A stretch of DNA of 64,000 nucleotides from Tenrec ecaudatus (taxonomy: Eukaryota > Chordata > Mammalia > Afrosoricida > Tenrecidae). Both the position numbers and the translations under genes were made by a program. The stretch is taken from NCBI RefSeq assembly GCF_050624435.1, contig NC_134541.1, positions 103,722,805 to 103,786,804 of the forward strand, given 5' to 3'. Below the pieces are notes generated by a model. That model did no database searches. It had not been told where the DNA came from and worked only from the letters and a program-made list of their open reading frames with translations. How positions within the stretch are numbered: position 1 is the stretch's first letter; every line of letters begins with the position of its first letter. Shown here in pieces: positions 33,179 through 44,424 of this stretch.

Positions 33179-33540
33179 CTACCAGCAACAGTGTGCGGTG
33201 GCACCAGGCTTCGTTGTCCTTGAGAGGAATGGCATCAGGAGCAGCACAGAGGCTCTGGGCTGGCCCACAGTGCCCCCTTGTCCTGCCACCTTGTCCAGAG
33301 TGGTGGCTGTGGATGTGGCATGTGGTGACATGGTGACGGGTGGCCTGGTTTCTCTCCTGGAGTGGCTTTCTGGTTTGCTGCTGGGATCTCTGGATGCCAT
33401 GGCTACGCAGTGAGAGCCCCAGGTGCAGGCTGTCCTGGTGTGACCTGCTGGGCTGGGCTGGACGGGGAGAGGGGGAGCCGGCTGGAGCTGGGGACAAGCC
33501 TGGAAGCAGGACAGTGGAGTCCTCGTTTACTGCAGAGTGG
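32871..33540 (+). repeat. Right arm of a ~670-bp inverted duplication
   Basis: Matches the reverse complement of 24,109-24,775. It begins in RTE sequence and ends at ACTGCAGAGTG in unique sequence. The arms are separated by 8.1 kb. Confidence 0.88.
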
Positions 33541-34135
33541 GAGGTCCGCGCCCATCTGGAGGTGTCTTGGAAGCAAGGTCTGGCAGTCTGCTCGGGATAA
33601 ACCAGCCATGGCAAACCTTACTGGGCATGGTCCCACTCCCCATCAGCTGGGACCCATTGGAAGGTGATGGTTAGCCTTTGGGCAGTTCAAGGGAGGCAGG
33701 GGGAGAGTCTGGGCTGGACTTGGGCTGATCTGACACCCCAGCTGTGTGCACAACTTCTTCCTGTGAGGAGTCTAGACCAGGTCTCCTCTTAAGGGACCCC
33801 ATGCTGAGGCGTGTGTGTGTGTGTCCATGTGTGCGTCTGAGGCAGCATGCAGCCTTCCCCTGTCTTCCTGTCCCTGGCCTTTGTGGCCTGTCTGTTTTAC
33901 ACCCCCGCCCCTTGCTGCTCCTCCTTGGCTCAGAGCCTTTGATATAACAGTCCCGGCGCCCCAGCAAGCTGCTTTTTCTTTAGAAACATCGCTAACCAGA
34001 CCTGAACTGGTGTGGCAGCTCAGTAGAAGGCTCTGTGGAGCCCTGGCTGCCTACCAAGTCCTCACCTGTGGGTACCCTGCCCACCTCGGGATCCCGCTGT
34101 GTCTGCATGTACATCCCACGATGACTGGGGAACAC

Positions 34136-34139
34136 GCAT

Positions 34140-34172
<33 letters not shown>
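34136..34172. repeat. (CA)n microsatellite
   Basis: About 17 CA units between ACGCATG and TGCAGCATC. Confidence 0.95.
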
Positions 34173-34177
<5 letters not shown>

Positions 34178-34689
34178 GCATCTCTAGTCCATTAAGGGAG
34201 CGTCTGAGGTGGGTGCAGGTCAAGGAGCTGAGGCTCAGAGAAGCCAATTCACTTGCCGGCAGTCACACAGCTCTGAGAGGGCGACCCAGATGTGCCTGAC
34301 TCAAACTTACTACTATGGCCTCAGAGCCATCGTTGTTCGTCTTGCACGATTACCTGGCAAACCCTAACTCTTGGTTGGCTGCTCACAAGCGTTGAAGACT
34401 CTAAATGGTAAACACTGCATCCCAATGCAGAAGATGACCCTAGGCCAGTGAACTGGACCGCCTTGTGAAATTGACCCTACACCTCCAACTCGGGAACCAT
34501 ATCCCGAGAGGTCTTCGCTGGCACACAGCAGTCTCACCGGCTGCTCTGGTTTTAGTTGCTGTGAATAAATCACTCAACTCTGCCCAGTCTCCTTTGTCCA
34601 GGTGTCCATCTGTTGCCCCCAATCCCAGATCCATGAGATTCCCCACTGCCAGGCACCCACATGCCGTGTTCCATGCTCCATCACTAGTG

Positions 34690-34805
34690 AATTATGCCCT
34701 GGAGTCGATGCTGACTCTTAGCAACACCCCAATGACAGTGTGGAACTACCCCGTAGGCTTTCTGTGGCAATAAATCTTTACCGAAGTTGACCATCCTGTC
34801 TTCCC
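34690..34805 (-). mobile_element. AfroSINE 3' part
   Basis: Antisense tail (CTGGAGTCGATGCTGACTCT) and body to ATAAATCTTTACCGAAGTTG. The head is missing. Confidence 0.6.
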
Positions 34806-34892
34806 CCCATTTCCAGAAGCAATAGTCCATTCTTAACATTCCCTCCACCCCCCCACCCTTGTAATGACTTGGAAATAAAGCCTTGCTGGGAC

Positions 34893-36372
34893 ACAGCCCT
34901 GATGGTGTGGTGGTTATGTGTTGGCTGCTAATTGCAAGGTCTGCAGTTTGAAACTACCGGTTGCCCCATGGGAGAAAATTAGAGCTTTCTACTCTCATCA
35001 AGAGTTATAGTCTTCAGCAATTGTGTTGGGAAGGTGTGCATCACAGAATGCCAGGTTATTAGTATAGAGTTCTTACATCGAGGGAGGGCTTGAGTAGAGG
35101 CCCAATGTCTGTCTGCCACCTTAATACTTAACATGTAACTATATGCACATAGACCCATATAATATCCCTATCATCATATATTGATATATTTACATATATG
35201 TCTATATTTTTACCTCTATTTATTTCCCCTATTTCCTTTCACTTTCCTCCTCACCCACTATCATGTTCGACTTTCATTTGGTTCTCTGTACTTCCTCTTG
35301 GATACATTGCACTTGATCAAACCCCACCAGGCATTCTACACCCACCTTGCCATCGACTTTACATCTCTTGTTGTTCCCTTGTCCCTGAGTTTATCAGCTC
35401 CCCCCTCCCTTGCCCCTGCCTCCTCCTCTCCCATGTCCCTCCAGAAAATGTGGTGAAGAAAGCTGATGGTGCCCGACTACTAGGGGGTCTTAAAGGCTCG
35501 AAGTTAAACAAGTGGCCATCTAGCAGGGCAGCAACAAAGGCCACATGGAAGAATCACACCAGACAGTGTGATCATGAGGTGTAGACGGGATCACATACCC
35601 CATCAGAAGACCCAAAGCAAACATTCATATTGATGCAAACAAGGAGGGTTGGAGTGGAGTCCCAAGGCCCATCTGTAGATAACTGGACATCTCCTCACAG
35701 AAGGGTCACAAGGAAGGATTGTGTCAGCCAGGGTGCAGTATAGCACTGATGAAACACACAACATTCCTCTAGTTCTTTGATGTTTTCCCCTCTCCCCACC
35801 CCAATATCATGACCCCAGTTCTACCTTACAAATCTGGCCAGACCAGAGCATGTACACTGGTACAGATAAGAGCTCTCGACACATGGAATCCAGGACGGAT
35901 AAACCCCTCAGGAACAATAATGGGAGTAGTGATCCTGAAGGTAGAGGGAAGGTGGAGGGAGAAGGGGGGAACTGATCACAATGATTAATGTATAACCCCC
36001 TTCCCCCAATCCCCAGGGGTGGTGAACAACAGAAACGTGGATGAAGGGAGACAGTGGATCGTGTAAGAGATGAAAATAACAATCATTTATAATTTACCAA
36101 GGGTTCATGAGGGTGGTAGAAAGAAAAAAGAGGAGCTGATATCAAGGGCTCAAGTAGAAAGAAAATGATGATGGCAATCTAGCAAAAATATGCTTGATAC
36201 AGTTGATGTATGGATTGTTATAAAAGCTGTAAGAGCCCTCGAGAAAGTGATTAAAATTAAAGAAAAAGAGTTACAGTCTTGGAGACTTGAAGGGGGCAGT
36301 TCTATCCCCTGCTATAGGGTCACTACGAGTCGACCTTGGCTTGTTGGCAGTGTGTTGGGCTTTTGGAGGGGC
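34893..36372 (+). mobile_element. AfroSINE split by an L1-like insertion
   Basis: The head is at 34,893-35,014 (CCCTGATGGTGTGGTGGTTA to AAGAGTTATAGTCTT) and the body and tail at 36,266-36,372 (AAGAGTTACAGTCTTGGAGA to GAGTCGACCTTGGCTTGTTG). The 15-bp duplication in the SINE body marks the insertion. Confidence 0.88.
35015..36265 (+). mobile_element. L1-like LINE, 1.25 kb, 5'-inverted (twin-primed), inside an AfroSINE
   Basis: Target duplications AAGAGTTATAGTCTT (35,000-35,014) and AAGAGTTACAGTCTT (36,266-36,280) differ at one base. 35,015-35,444 is antisense L1-like sequence matching about 22,720-23,160. 35,445-36,265 is sense sequence matching the reverse complement of about 21,870-22,700, ending TTAAAATTAAAGAAAAA. 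The inner junction is CCTCCAG|AAAATGTGG. Confidence 0.87.
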
Positions 36373-36513
36373 TGAACCTGGTTGTCCCATGAGGGGTGGG
36401 AGGCAGGCTGGTAGTTTTGAGGTGAGGATGGCGAGCCTTCATCCCCCAACCTCTGGACAGGTGATGATTCTCCAGTCCCTGGGAAAGGACAGGATGCCGG
36501 GCAAGTACAGGGG

Positions 36514-36516
<3 letters not shown>

Positions 36517-36555
<39 letters not shown>
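36517..36555. repeat. (AC)n microsatellite
   Basis: About 19 AC units. Confidence 0.96.
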
Positions 36556-36558
<3 letters not shown>

Positions 36559-37218
36559 CCTTAAGGAGATGTATTGGTACAGGGGCTACCACAGGGGCTC
36601 CGGCATCACGGCTGTGAGGGTGCTGCAGAGAGAGGCAGTTACTCTGTCCTGCAGGGTGACAGCAGTCAGGGCCCAGGGGGTGAGACCCTCACGCAGTGCC
36701 TGCCCAGTGCACACTTGTTTGCATACGCGTTTTGTTTCCGGCAGCGCTCTGCCCACAGCAGTTGTTTGCCAGAGCGCCTGCCAGCAGCTTCCGCTCTGGG
36801 CTGCCCTGAAGCTGGAGAGGCTAAAGGGGGATAGAGGGGGGGAGCAGGGGCGGGAGGCCAGTGCTCTGGAAGGACAGGCGTGCCAGCGCCTGACGGCCTG
36901 CCTGCAGCCCACACCCCTCCGTATCCACACTGCAAGGGTGACGGCTCGCCTTGGTGGCTGAGCTGATTCGAAGATGGTGTGCAGACTCCCATTCTCCCTG
37001 CAGCCTCGCTGCCCGACTCCTTGTGGGCCTGGGCGGGACTCAGTCATGTCCTGCATGCCTCTGGAACAACCAGGTGACCCTGATGTCCAAGGACAATGCC
37101 CCAACCTCCTGACCCCGTATTTTCACAGGGGACATGTGGTGGAGGCAGGGCCAGTCAGAGTCTTCCCTGGTGGTTTTGACATTCAGGCCTGTGCTCTGGG
37201 AGGGGACACGTGTGTGTA

Positions 37219-37385
37219 TGGCGCTGCAGAAGGATGTGGTTGTTGTTAGGGGCTGTGGTGTTCCTTCAGACACCGCCCGGGCCCGCACCATCCCCACAGT
37301 GGTTCTTATGGCCCAGTCCACTGCTGCAGCCCCGGTGCCAATTCATCTTGTCCGGCGGGGCCTTCCTTTTTATTGCCACCCCCAC
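37219..37385 (-). mobile_element. RTE/BovB-type LINE 3' fragment
   Basis: GGTTGTTGTTAGG (antisense tail), CACCGCCCGGGCCCGCACCA and CAATTCATCTTGTCCGGCGG match the antisense 3' end of other copies. Confidence 0.65.
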
Positions 37386-37683
37386 GTAAGTCACAAGCTC
37401 ACCTCCATTTTTGCATGTCCTATCCGATTGCGTGATCTAATTTCCTTGGAAAGCACCCAATAGAAAAGTCCATACGCAGTGCGACGGCGATTTTAACAGG
37501 CACTATGAAGGGTCCTAAGCCCTTGCTCTGCCTGCGTTGTTTTATCTGATTCGGGCCCCAGGAAGGAAGAAATTGCCACACGTCCTGCTCAGGGCCGTTC
37601 ACCCGGTAAGCTAGGACCTCTGAACTGTTTGGTTAAATTAAAAAAAAAAAAAAAGAAGCAAGTACGGACTGTACCTTTATGAA

Positions 37684-37872
37684 AAACAAACTCACTGCCC
37701 CCGAGCTGATACGGACTCCAGCAACGATCCAGGATGGGGAAACTGCCGAGACTGTAATTATGGACCGGAGTGGCAAGCCCTGGTTTCTCCCTCAGAGCAG
37801 CTGGTGGCTTCCAACTGCTGACCTTGCAGATCACAGTCCAACCCCTAACCACTGTGCAGCCAGGACTCGCAG
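37684..37872 (-). mobile_element. AfroSINE
   Basis: Antisense from CAAACTCACTGCCCCCGAGC to AACCACTGTGCAGCCAGGAC. Confidence 0.8.
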
Positions 37873-37879
37873 CGCACCA

Positions 37880-39690
37880 GGAATTAGATGAAACACCAGT
37901 GGAAAGGCTCCAATACATGGGTGCAACACTGGAGCATCGCTACCTGGCTGGCAGAAATCCCTGTTTGTGATCCAACAGGTTGCGGAAATCCTCAGACAAT
38001 CTCAATAGCACATGCAAGCAAACATTTTGCTGAACATCGTTCAGAAATGGTTGCAGCAGTGCATCTACAGGGGGCGGCCAGAAATTCAAGCCAGATCTCG
38101 AAGAGGCCACCTGTCATCAGAGGGATCTTGGCTGCAGCCGAGAGGATCAGACAGATGCTGGCCTGCGCCTCACTGACTCGGCAAGGGTGTCTCACGGTAC
38201 TTCTCCTAAGCAATCATGAGTGATACTGCACAAGCAGAACTTCTAGAACATTTCTAATTGTGGCCATGAGGAATTTGCACACAGACCAAGAGGCAGTGGT
38301 TAGAACGGAACACGGGCGGATTACTTGGTCTAATTTCCGGTCAGGTGTGTGTCAGGGCTGTGTCCTTATACTGAGCAAATCATCTGAGAAACGGATGAAG
38401 AAGCTCAGAGGAAGGCTCCCGAGCGAATAGCCATCGTGTGCAGATGGCACGATCTTGCTTGCGGAGAGTGAAGCCGACGGCAGCCCTTACCGACCCAGAT
38501 CAGACTGCAGTGTCGCGTATGCATTACACTGGAACTTCAAGGAAAGACAGGCAGCTCACAACAGAGCCCAGCAAGCAACCTTGTGATCAAGGAGAAAAGA
38601 ATCAAGTGCAGGATGTCATTTCACTTGAAACCACCGCAGTCCTCATGGAAGCAACAATTCGAATGCCAAGTGACATTTTGTATCAGGTAAGCCTGCTTCC
38701 CAAGACCTCTTTTAATGTGTTCAAGAGCAAAGAAGTCACCTCGCGGTGTAAGGTGTACCAGACCCAAGCCGGGGCCTTTGAAATGACCTCATGGGTATAT
38801 ATGTGAAAACTGGACAAACGCTAAGGAAGACGAGACAAGAGCTGGCACCTGTGAATGATGCGGTCCGCGATGAAAACAGAATAAGCCACATGGGCTTCCA
38901 GAAGAAAGAAGAATTGTCTTCAGGTAAGTGCAGCCAGAATGCTCCTTAGAAGCCAGGATGACAAGACTTTGTCTCACATGCTTTGAATTCAGGAGGGGTC
39001 AGTCCGAGGAAAGGGGCATCATTGGCAAAGTAGAGAATCAGGAAGCCCCTCGATGATATGGATCGGCACTGGGCTGCAACAACGGGGTCAGCGATAGACA
39101 TGCTTGTGGAGGGTGGGGCAGTGTATCCTTCTGTTGTACAGAGATAGGTGTGTTCATCTGGATTGACTAGAGAAAAAATGTATAGACACTCAGATGTGTA
39201 TAAGAAAGAGCTTTATACAAAGAGTACTTGTATATTAAGAAAACATCCCAGCCCAGTCCAGATCAAGTCCACAAGTCCACTATTAGCCCATCTGTCCGAT
39301 GCCAATCTATAATTCCTCTTGAGACTCAAGGTCACAGGCCAGTGGGTGGAAAGTCTTGTGGATCCAGTGGCGGTGGAAGCATCATCTCAGTGCTGGGATG
39401 GGTCTCCACGTGGCTCCTCTGGCTCCAGGGCTCTGGCTCCATCACTATAGCTCCAGGTGGCTTGTCAACAGGAATGTCTCACAGGGAGAGTGTGTGTCCT
39501 GCCTCCAGTGAGGAAGACCAGAGTTCCCAGAATCCTCAGAGAAGGTCATGTCCACACAGAGGCCTCATTGGCTATGACCTGATTGACAGGCTAGACATCA
39601 CTCCCTCACTCACGTTGACAGATCATGTAACTGCCACAGTAGGGTTGCTATGAGTCAGAGCCCATTGAATGGCATCTGACAACACTAGAA
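37880..39690 (+). mobile_element. RTE/BovB-type LINE, about 1.3 kb, with an LTR-like repeat inserted in its tail
   Basis: It spans degenerate RT sequence (including GTGCAGATGGCACGATCTTGCTTGCG, a decayed YADD region) to the C-terminal block near 38,930-39,100. The terminal GTTGCTATGAGTCAGAGCCC..GACAACAC is displaced to 39,640-39,690 by the 39,149-39,639 insertion. Confidence 0.78.
39149..39639 (+). mobile_element. LTR-like interspersed repeat, 491 bp, nested in the RTE tail
   Basis: The sequence TAGG flanks it on both sides (39,145-39,148 and 39,640-39,643). Removing the insert restores GATAGGGTTGCTATGAGTC, the expected RTE end. It starts TGTGTTCATCTGG and ends CTGCCACAG. It shares CATCCCAGCCCAGT and CCACAAGTCCA blocks with the copies at 17.2 and 43.7 kb. 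Confidence 0.65.
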
Positions 39691-39691
39691 T

Positions 39692-39872
39692 GTAGGCACC
39701 CTGGTGGTGTAGTGGTTGTGCAGTTGGGTTGGATCTGCATTTTGAAACCACCAGCAGCTTCCAGGGAGAAAGACGGGACTTTCTACTCCCATAAACAGTT
39801 ACCGTCTTGGAAACCCAGGGGTTGCTATAGGCCAGCCTTGAGTCGATGGCAGAGTTTGGTGTTTGCTATTTA
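39692..39872 (+). mobile_element. AfroSINE
   Basis: Sense from CACCCTGGTGGTGTAGTGGT to TTGAGTCGATGGCAGAGTTT. It sits directly after the RTE end. Confidence 0.8.
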
Positions 39873-39961
39873 ACAAACAAACAAACAATAGAATATACCC
39901 CCATGGTGGGCAAAGGAACACACACACACACACAGACACACACAACAGCACAGGTATACAA

Positions 39962-40432
39962 AACCACATTTGCTTGCAAGGAGGTTACTTGGAGGACTCA
40001 GATGTGCCTGACCCAAGCCATGGTCTTTACAGCATCCTCACATGCACGTGAAAGTTGGACGTTGAATAAGGAAGACCGAGGAAAGACCAAGGCATCTGAA
40101 TGATGGTGCTGGCAAAGAATATTGAAAGGACCACGGACTGATGGAACGACAAACAGATCCTGAGGGGCAAGAGTGGTGAGCCTTCGTCTCCTGTACTTTG
40201 AGCATGTTATCAGGAGAGACCGGTCCCTGGAGAAGGACATCCTTCTTGGTCAAGTGGAAGTGCAATGAAGAAGAAGGCCCTTGAGGAGCTGGACGGACAC
40301 CGTAGCTGCGACAGAGGGCTGACATGAGGATGGCGGCGAGGACAGTGCAGGAGCGGGCGGTGTTTTGTTCGGAGGTGCATCGAATCTCTGAGTTGGAATT
40401 GACTCGACAGCATCTCCCAACAACATGTACTT
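39962..40432 (+). mobile_element. RTE/BovB-type LINE 3' region with terminus
   Basis: Sense copy: GAGGACTCAGATGTGCCTGA, GAAAGTTGGACGTTGAATAA, GAGCATGTTATCAGGAGAGA, then TTGGAATTGACTCGACAGCA and CCAACAACA. Confidence 0.85.
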
Positions 40433-40693
40433 ATTCTGCCGGCGCCCCTGGCTGCTGCAGGGAGTTGGGTGCTTGGCTGCGAATGGAAAGGGTGCCTAGG
40501 AAGAACTTCTAGAAAGACCAGCCATTGAAAAAAAACCTATGGGATGCCCTCTGACATTCATGGGTTGCCGTGGGCTGGAGTTGACTGCCTGGGACTGTTA
40601 CTGGTGACCTTTAACTGCCTCACCTCTGCTCCCTTGAAGAGTCTTACCTCTAAACTGGTGGGGCAAGAGAATGATAGCCCATTGCCATCAAGT

Positions 40694-41078
40694 GGCCTGG
40701 TGACAGAGTGGTGATGCATTGGGCTGCTAACTTCAAGGTCGGAAGTTCTAAACCACCAGCCTCTCCATGGTAGAAAGATGAGGTTTTCTACTCCTGTAAA
40801 GTTGAAGAAGGGGGGTGGGGAGGGAGGAGAAAAATGAGGAGCTGATACCAAGAGCTCAAGCAGAAGGCAAATGTTTTGAGAATGAGGATGACAACAGATG
40901 TACAAATGTGCTTGACACAATGGATGTATGTATGGACTGTGATAAGAGTTGTATGAGTCCCCAATAAAATGATTAAAAAAAAGAGTTACAGTCTCAGACA
41001 CCCACAGAGACAGTTCTACCCTGTCCTACATACAGGGTGGCTGTGAATCTGACCGGACTCAGTGGCAGTGAGTTTTTT
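40694..41078 (+). mobile_element. AfroSINE split by a short L1-like insertion
   Basis: The head is at 40,694-40,801 (CTGGTGACAGAGTGGTGATG to CTACTCCTGTAAAG) and the rest at about 40,980-41,078 (AAGAGTTACAGTCTCAGACA to CGGACTCAGTGGCAGTGAG). Confidence 0.85.
40802..40979 (+). mobile_element. L1-like LINE 3' end, 0.18 kb
   Basis: It ends CCAATAAAATGATTAAAAAA, with a polyadenylation signal. The body GAGCTGATACCAAGAGCTCA and TAAGAGTTGTATGAG matches the reverse complement of the 21.9-kb copy. Only about 4 bp (AAAG) can be called a target duplication. Confidence 0.82.
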
Positions 41079-41231
41079 GATTTTGTCCTTAATATTATAT
41101 TGACATATAATCCACATATCATACAATTCGTTACCATCAAGAAGAGTTGTACCATCACCCCCACAATCAGTTTTAACACATTTTCTTCTTGCTTGCGCTC
41201 TCGGTGATCAGCTCACCACTTTCCCGGATGG

Positions 41232-41432
41232 CAGTGAGTATTGAGCCACGGTCGATTCTGACTACCAGCGACTCCACAGGACAGAGGACAGAGTAGAATT
41301 GCCCTACGGGGGTTCTGAGGCTGCAAATCTTCATGGAAGCAGACAGGTGCATCTCTTTCCTGAAGAGCGGAGAAAACGGAGTTTGAAGCTAATCTTTTGG
41401 TTAGTAACTCAGTGCTTAAGTTGCTGGCTGTG
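41232..41432 (-). mobile_element. AfroSINE
   Basis: Antisense from GTGAGTATTGAGCCACGGTC (tail) to TTAGTAACTCAGTGCTTAAG (head). Confidence 0.72.
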
Positions 41433-41863
41433 AGTACTGAGACAGGGTTCATAAGAGCAGAAGAACTGACCCACACTCCCGGGCAAGCTCCAAAAGAGCT
41501 CCAGGGCCCTAGGGAAAAGGTGAGAAGGAAATGCATCCAGAATGTTTGCAGAGGTTCCTGGGGTTTGTGGAAGAAAAGGTGACTTTTATGTCCCTTCTTC
41601 TAAGATTTATAAAGCAATGGGTCGGCCCTGTATTTACGATCACCCTTCCTGCCCTTTCCCAGCCTGCAAGGTCCTGGGAGTTGCTCGCTGCAAACTCTCA
41701 GGAGAGCCTGCTCAGGTTGTAATGGCGCAAGGTCGGCCGAGGTCAGGCATGGCTGGCCTGTGTCTAGACGCTTTATTTCTTGCTCTGTTGGAGGAACAAG
41801 ACACTCCCGAGTGCAGGCAAAAGGTTTTGGAGAGAAACTCCAGGGCCAGGGAGAGGAAAGGAA

Positions 41864-41889
41864 GTGTGTGTGTGTGTGTGTGTGTGTGT
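41864..41889. repeat. (GT)n microsatellite
   Basis: About 13 GT units. Confidence 0.95.
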
Positions 41890-42041
41890 TCCAAAGCTGC
41901 CATTGTTGTTTGTTGCTGTGCACTTGGCTGGGACTTGTGGCCACCCTCTAGAACAGGACACTGCCCTGTCCACACCAGCCTCACGGTCATCAGTGCAGCC
42001 TCTGTGTCCATCCATCCCAGACCACACGTGGCTGTGTGCCT

Positions 42042-42722
42042 GCCACCAAGTTGATCAGCCCTGAGTTGATCTCGACTCATGGTGACCTTATAGGACAGAG
42101 AAGAACTGCCTCACAGGGTCCCCGATTCTGTCACACCCTAAGTCTGTTTTCATCTTTGCAGGGGCAGGTCACATGCTTCCCCCACCTCCTCTAGAGAAGC
42201 TGGTGTGTTTGAACCACAGACATGGCAACAGCTTTGCCGGTTTCCCTGGTGACCACACATGATAAAGTAGAACTGCTCCTGTAGATGGTTCCCTTGTCTG
42301 TTCCTTTCATGGGAGCAGATTGCCAGGTCTTTCTTTCTCGGAGTTGTTCAGGGGCGGAGGTGCAACCACCCACCTGTGGATAGCAGATGAGTGCTTGATG
42401 GCTGTGCCAACAGGGTTCTTTCAGTCCGTCCTGCAGCCGCTCTCACTGAAAGACAGTCCACCCCTTAGCTTGCTGCCATCACGAAGCAGGATGGCACCCA
42501 TCCCTGTGCTGGCTACACTAGTCACTGCCATCCTGCCCCTTCCTCATCTTCACTGAGCCCTCCCCTCTTGTTCAGGCTGAAATAAGCCGAAACCCAAATT
42601 CACTGCCACCCAGTCGATGCTGACTCAGCAATTCTCTAGGACAGGGTAGAACCGTCCGTCCCTGTGAGTTTCTGAGACCCTGACCCTTTACAGGAGTAGG
42701 AAGGCCTGTGTTTCTCTCCGAA
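42042..42722 (-). mobile_element. Three AfroSINE copies in the same orientation
   Basis: Antisense copies at about 42,042-42,236 and 42,246-42,421 (both diverged) and 42,590-42,722 (well preserved: ATTCACTGCCACCCAGTCGA, CTGACCCTTTACAGGAGTAG; head missing). Confidence 0.65.
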
Positions 42723-43025
42723 GTCTGACAGTCATTCGAAAGTATTGTTCCATCCACGCTTCCAAAGAAGGAAATGGAATCCAGGGGATTCAACGACAGT
42801 GCCCAGCGTGGTTCTGCCAGTATGTTTGAAGCCTGGCCTTCACCCACAGCCCCCACGTTCACCTCCTATCGGCCACTTCTGGCTCACACACACTTTCTGA
42901 ATGTCTCTTTGCTGCTGGCCCTGCACCTGGCTCTTGATGCCTACTCTCGAGAAACCAAGCCCAGGAACAAAGCTTCACTCTGACGGTCGACAGTGCTGTT
43001 TGGAGCCTCACCCTGAGCCCCAGTG

Positions 43026-43155
43026 CCACTGTGGTGAGGTGCTCAGCTGCTGCCTGAAAGGTGAGTGGTTCAAATCCACCCACCGACCATGTGTGTAAGA
43101 AAGATCTGCTTGCAAGATGACAGCTCAGAAAACCAGTGGGGGAGTTCTACTTGGA
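43026..43155 (+). mobile_element. AfroSINE 5' half
   Basis: Sense head GGTGAGGTGCTCAGCTGCTG and GTTCAAATCCACCCACCGAC, fading after AGTTCTACTTGG. A short antisense head fragment also lies at 43,660-43,712. Confidence 0.6.
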
Positions 43156-43717
43156 AAATGGCCTGCTGGACGCAGCATGCAGTCCCAGCTCAGCATTCGT
43201 CAGCTATCACCGGAAAGAGTCCCAGAAGAGGAATCTGATGGGCCCTTTTGCAGAATGAGGGTCCCGAGGCTCAGAGATCAGAAGCAAGTGAGTCATTGGT
43301 TGAGGGTCATCCAGCAGGTCTGGTGGCACTGGTGCTGACATGCAGGTGCATGTCCACTGGACACAGCTTCCTCTTAGTCCCAAGATTGTCCCCAGACTTG
43401 GGGACAGGTTCCTGGAACCTGAGAGAGCAGCTCCAGCTGTCATCACATGGCATCGTGGGGACAGTGGAGCATCGGGCAACTGAACCTGCTCCCTGACCCC
43501 ACTCACGGCCTTGTCCAGGACATGGAGAGTGGCAGCCACTGCCCTCGGTATCACGAATGGACAGATGGAGTCGTGGTTCTTAAGCAGTTATACATGGGTC
43601 AACCCCAGAGAGTCCATTTGGCCAGCAGAACACCCTGACATTATGAGATTTAATAAAAGGGCTCGTTTCTCTCCAGGGCAGCAGTCTTCATAACCACTGC
43701 ATCACGGCTCCACATCT

Positions 43718-44211
43718 GTGTGAGGCTGGGTCGTCTAGAGAAACAAATCCAGGGACCCTCATCGATGTATAAGAAGAAAGAACTTTATACCAAGAAGTAT
43801 TTATGCATCAACAAGGCATCCCGGCCCAGTGCAACTCAAGTCCTTAAGTCCTATGCTAGTCCATAAGTCCCTCTTCAGACTCATGTAACCACATACAGCG
43901 GGTGCAGAATACTGAATCAGGAGGGGAGGCAGGAAGATCACAGGCTGGTGGGTGCAGAGTCACGTGGATCTAAGATAGTAGGAACCATGGCTGGGCGCCT
44001 GCAGCTCTCCTCCTGGAGGCAGAGTTCCAGCAAGCAGGAAGGCAAAGTCATAGGGTGGGGGTGGGGGAAGCAGGGCAGGATTCTGCACCCCCCCCACCCC
44101 CCGCCCCACTGGCTTATAAGCAGGCCACACCCCCAAGGAGGCATCATCAGCTTGTGACCTGATTGACCTCCATACAGCTGTCAATTGACATAAAATCTTC
44201 TCACAATCACA
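43718..44211 (+). mobile_element. LTR-like interspersed repeat
   Basis: TGTGTGAGGCTGGGTCGTCT, TAGAGAAACAAATCC, then TATAAGAAGAAAGAACTTTATAC, CATCCCGGCCCAGT, and an end TTCTCACAATCACA. It is the same family as the copies at 17.2 and 39.1 kb. Confidence 0.6.
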
Positions 44212-44424
44212 GTGTGATGTGCCCTGGAAGCAGCACTGTTGGAGCTTGGCAATGTCTTAGGCTTGGTGTCTGAAGGTGAGGGGCATGGGGGCAGGGTGCC
44301 AAGTCACTTCAAACACAAAGCAGTGGGCGCTGGGGGTTTCCTCTGGAATGGGGCAGTCCTGACCTGGGGAGGATGAGCCGGCCCCGTCATCTCAAAGTCA
44401 GACAGTCTGGAGTTTGACCCTGTC

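Noticed and set aside
36287..36961. 224-codon open frame on the plus strand
   Set aside because: It starts in an AfroSINE and runs through an (AC)n tract; composition artefact.
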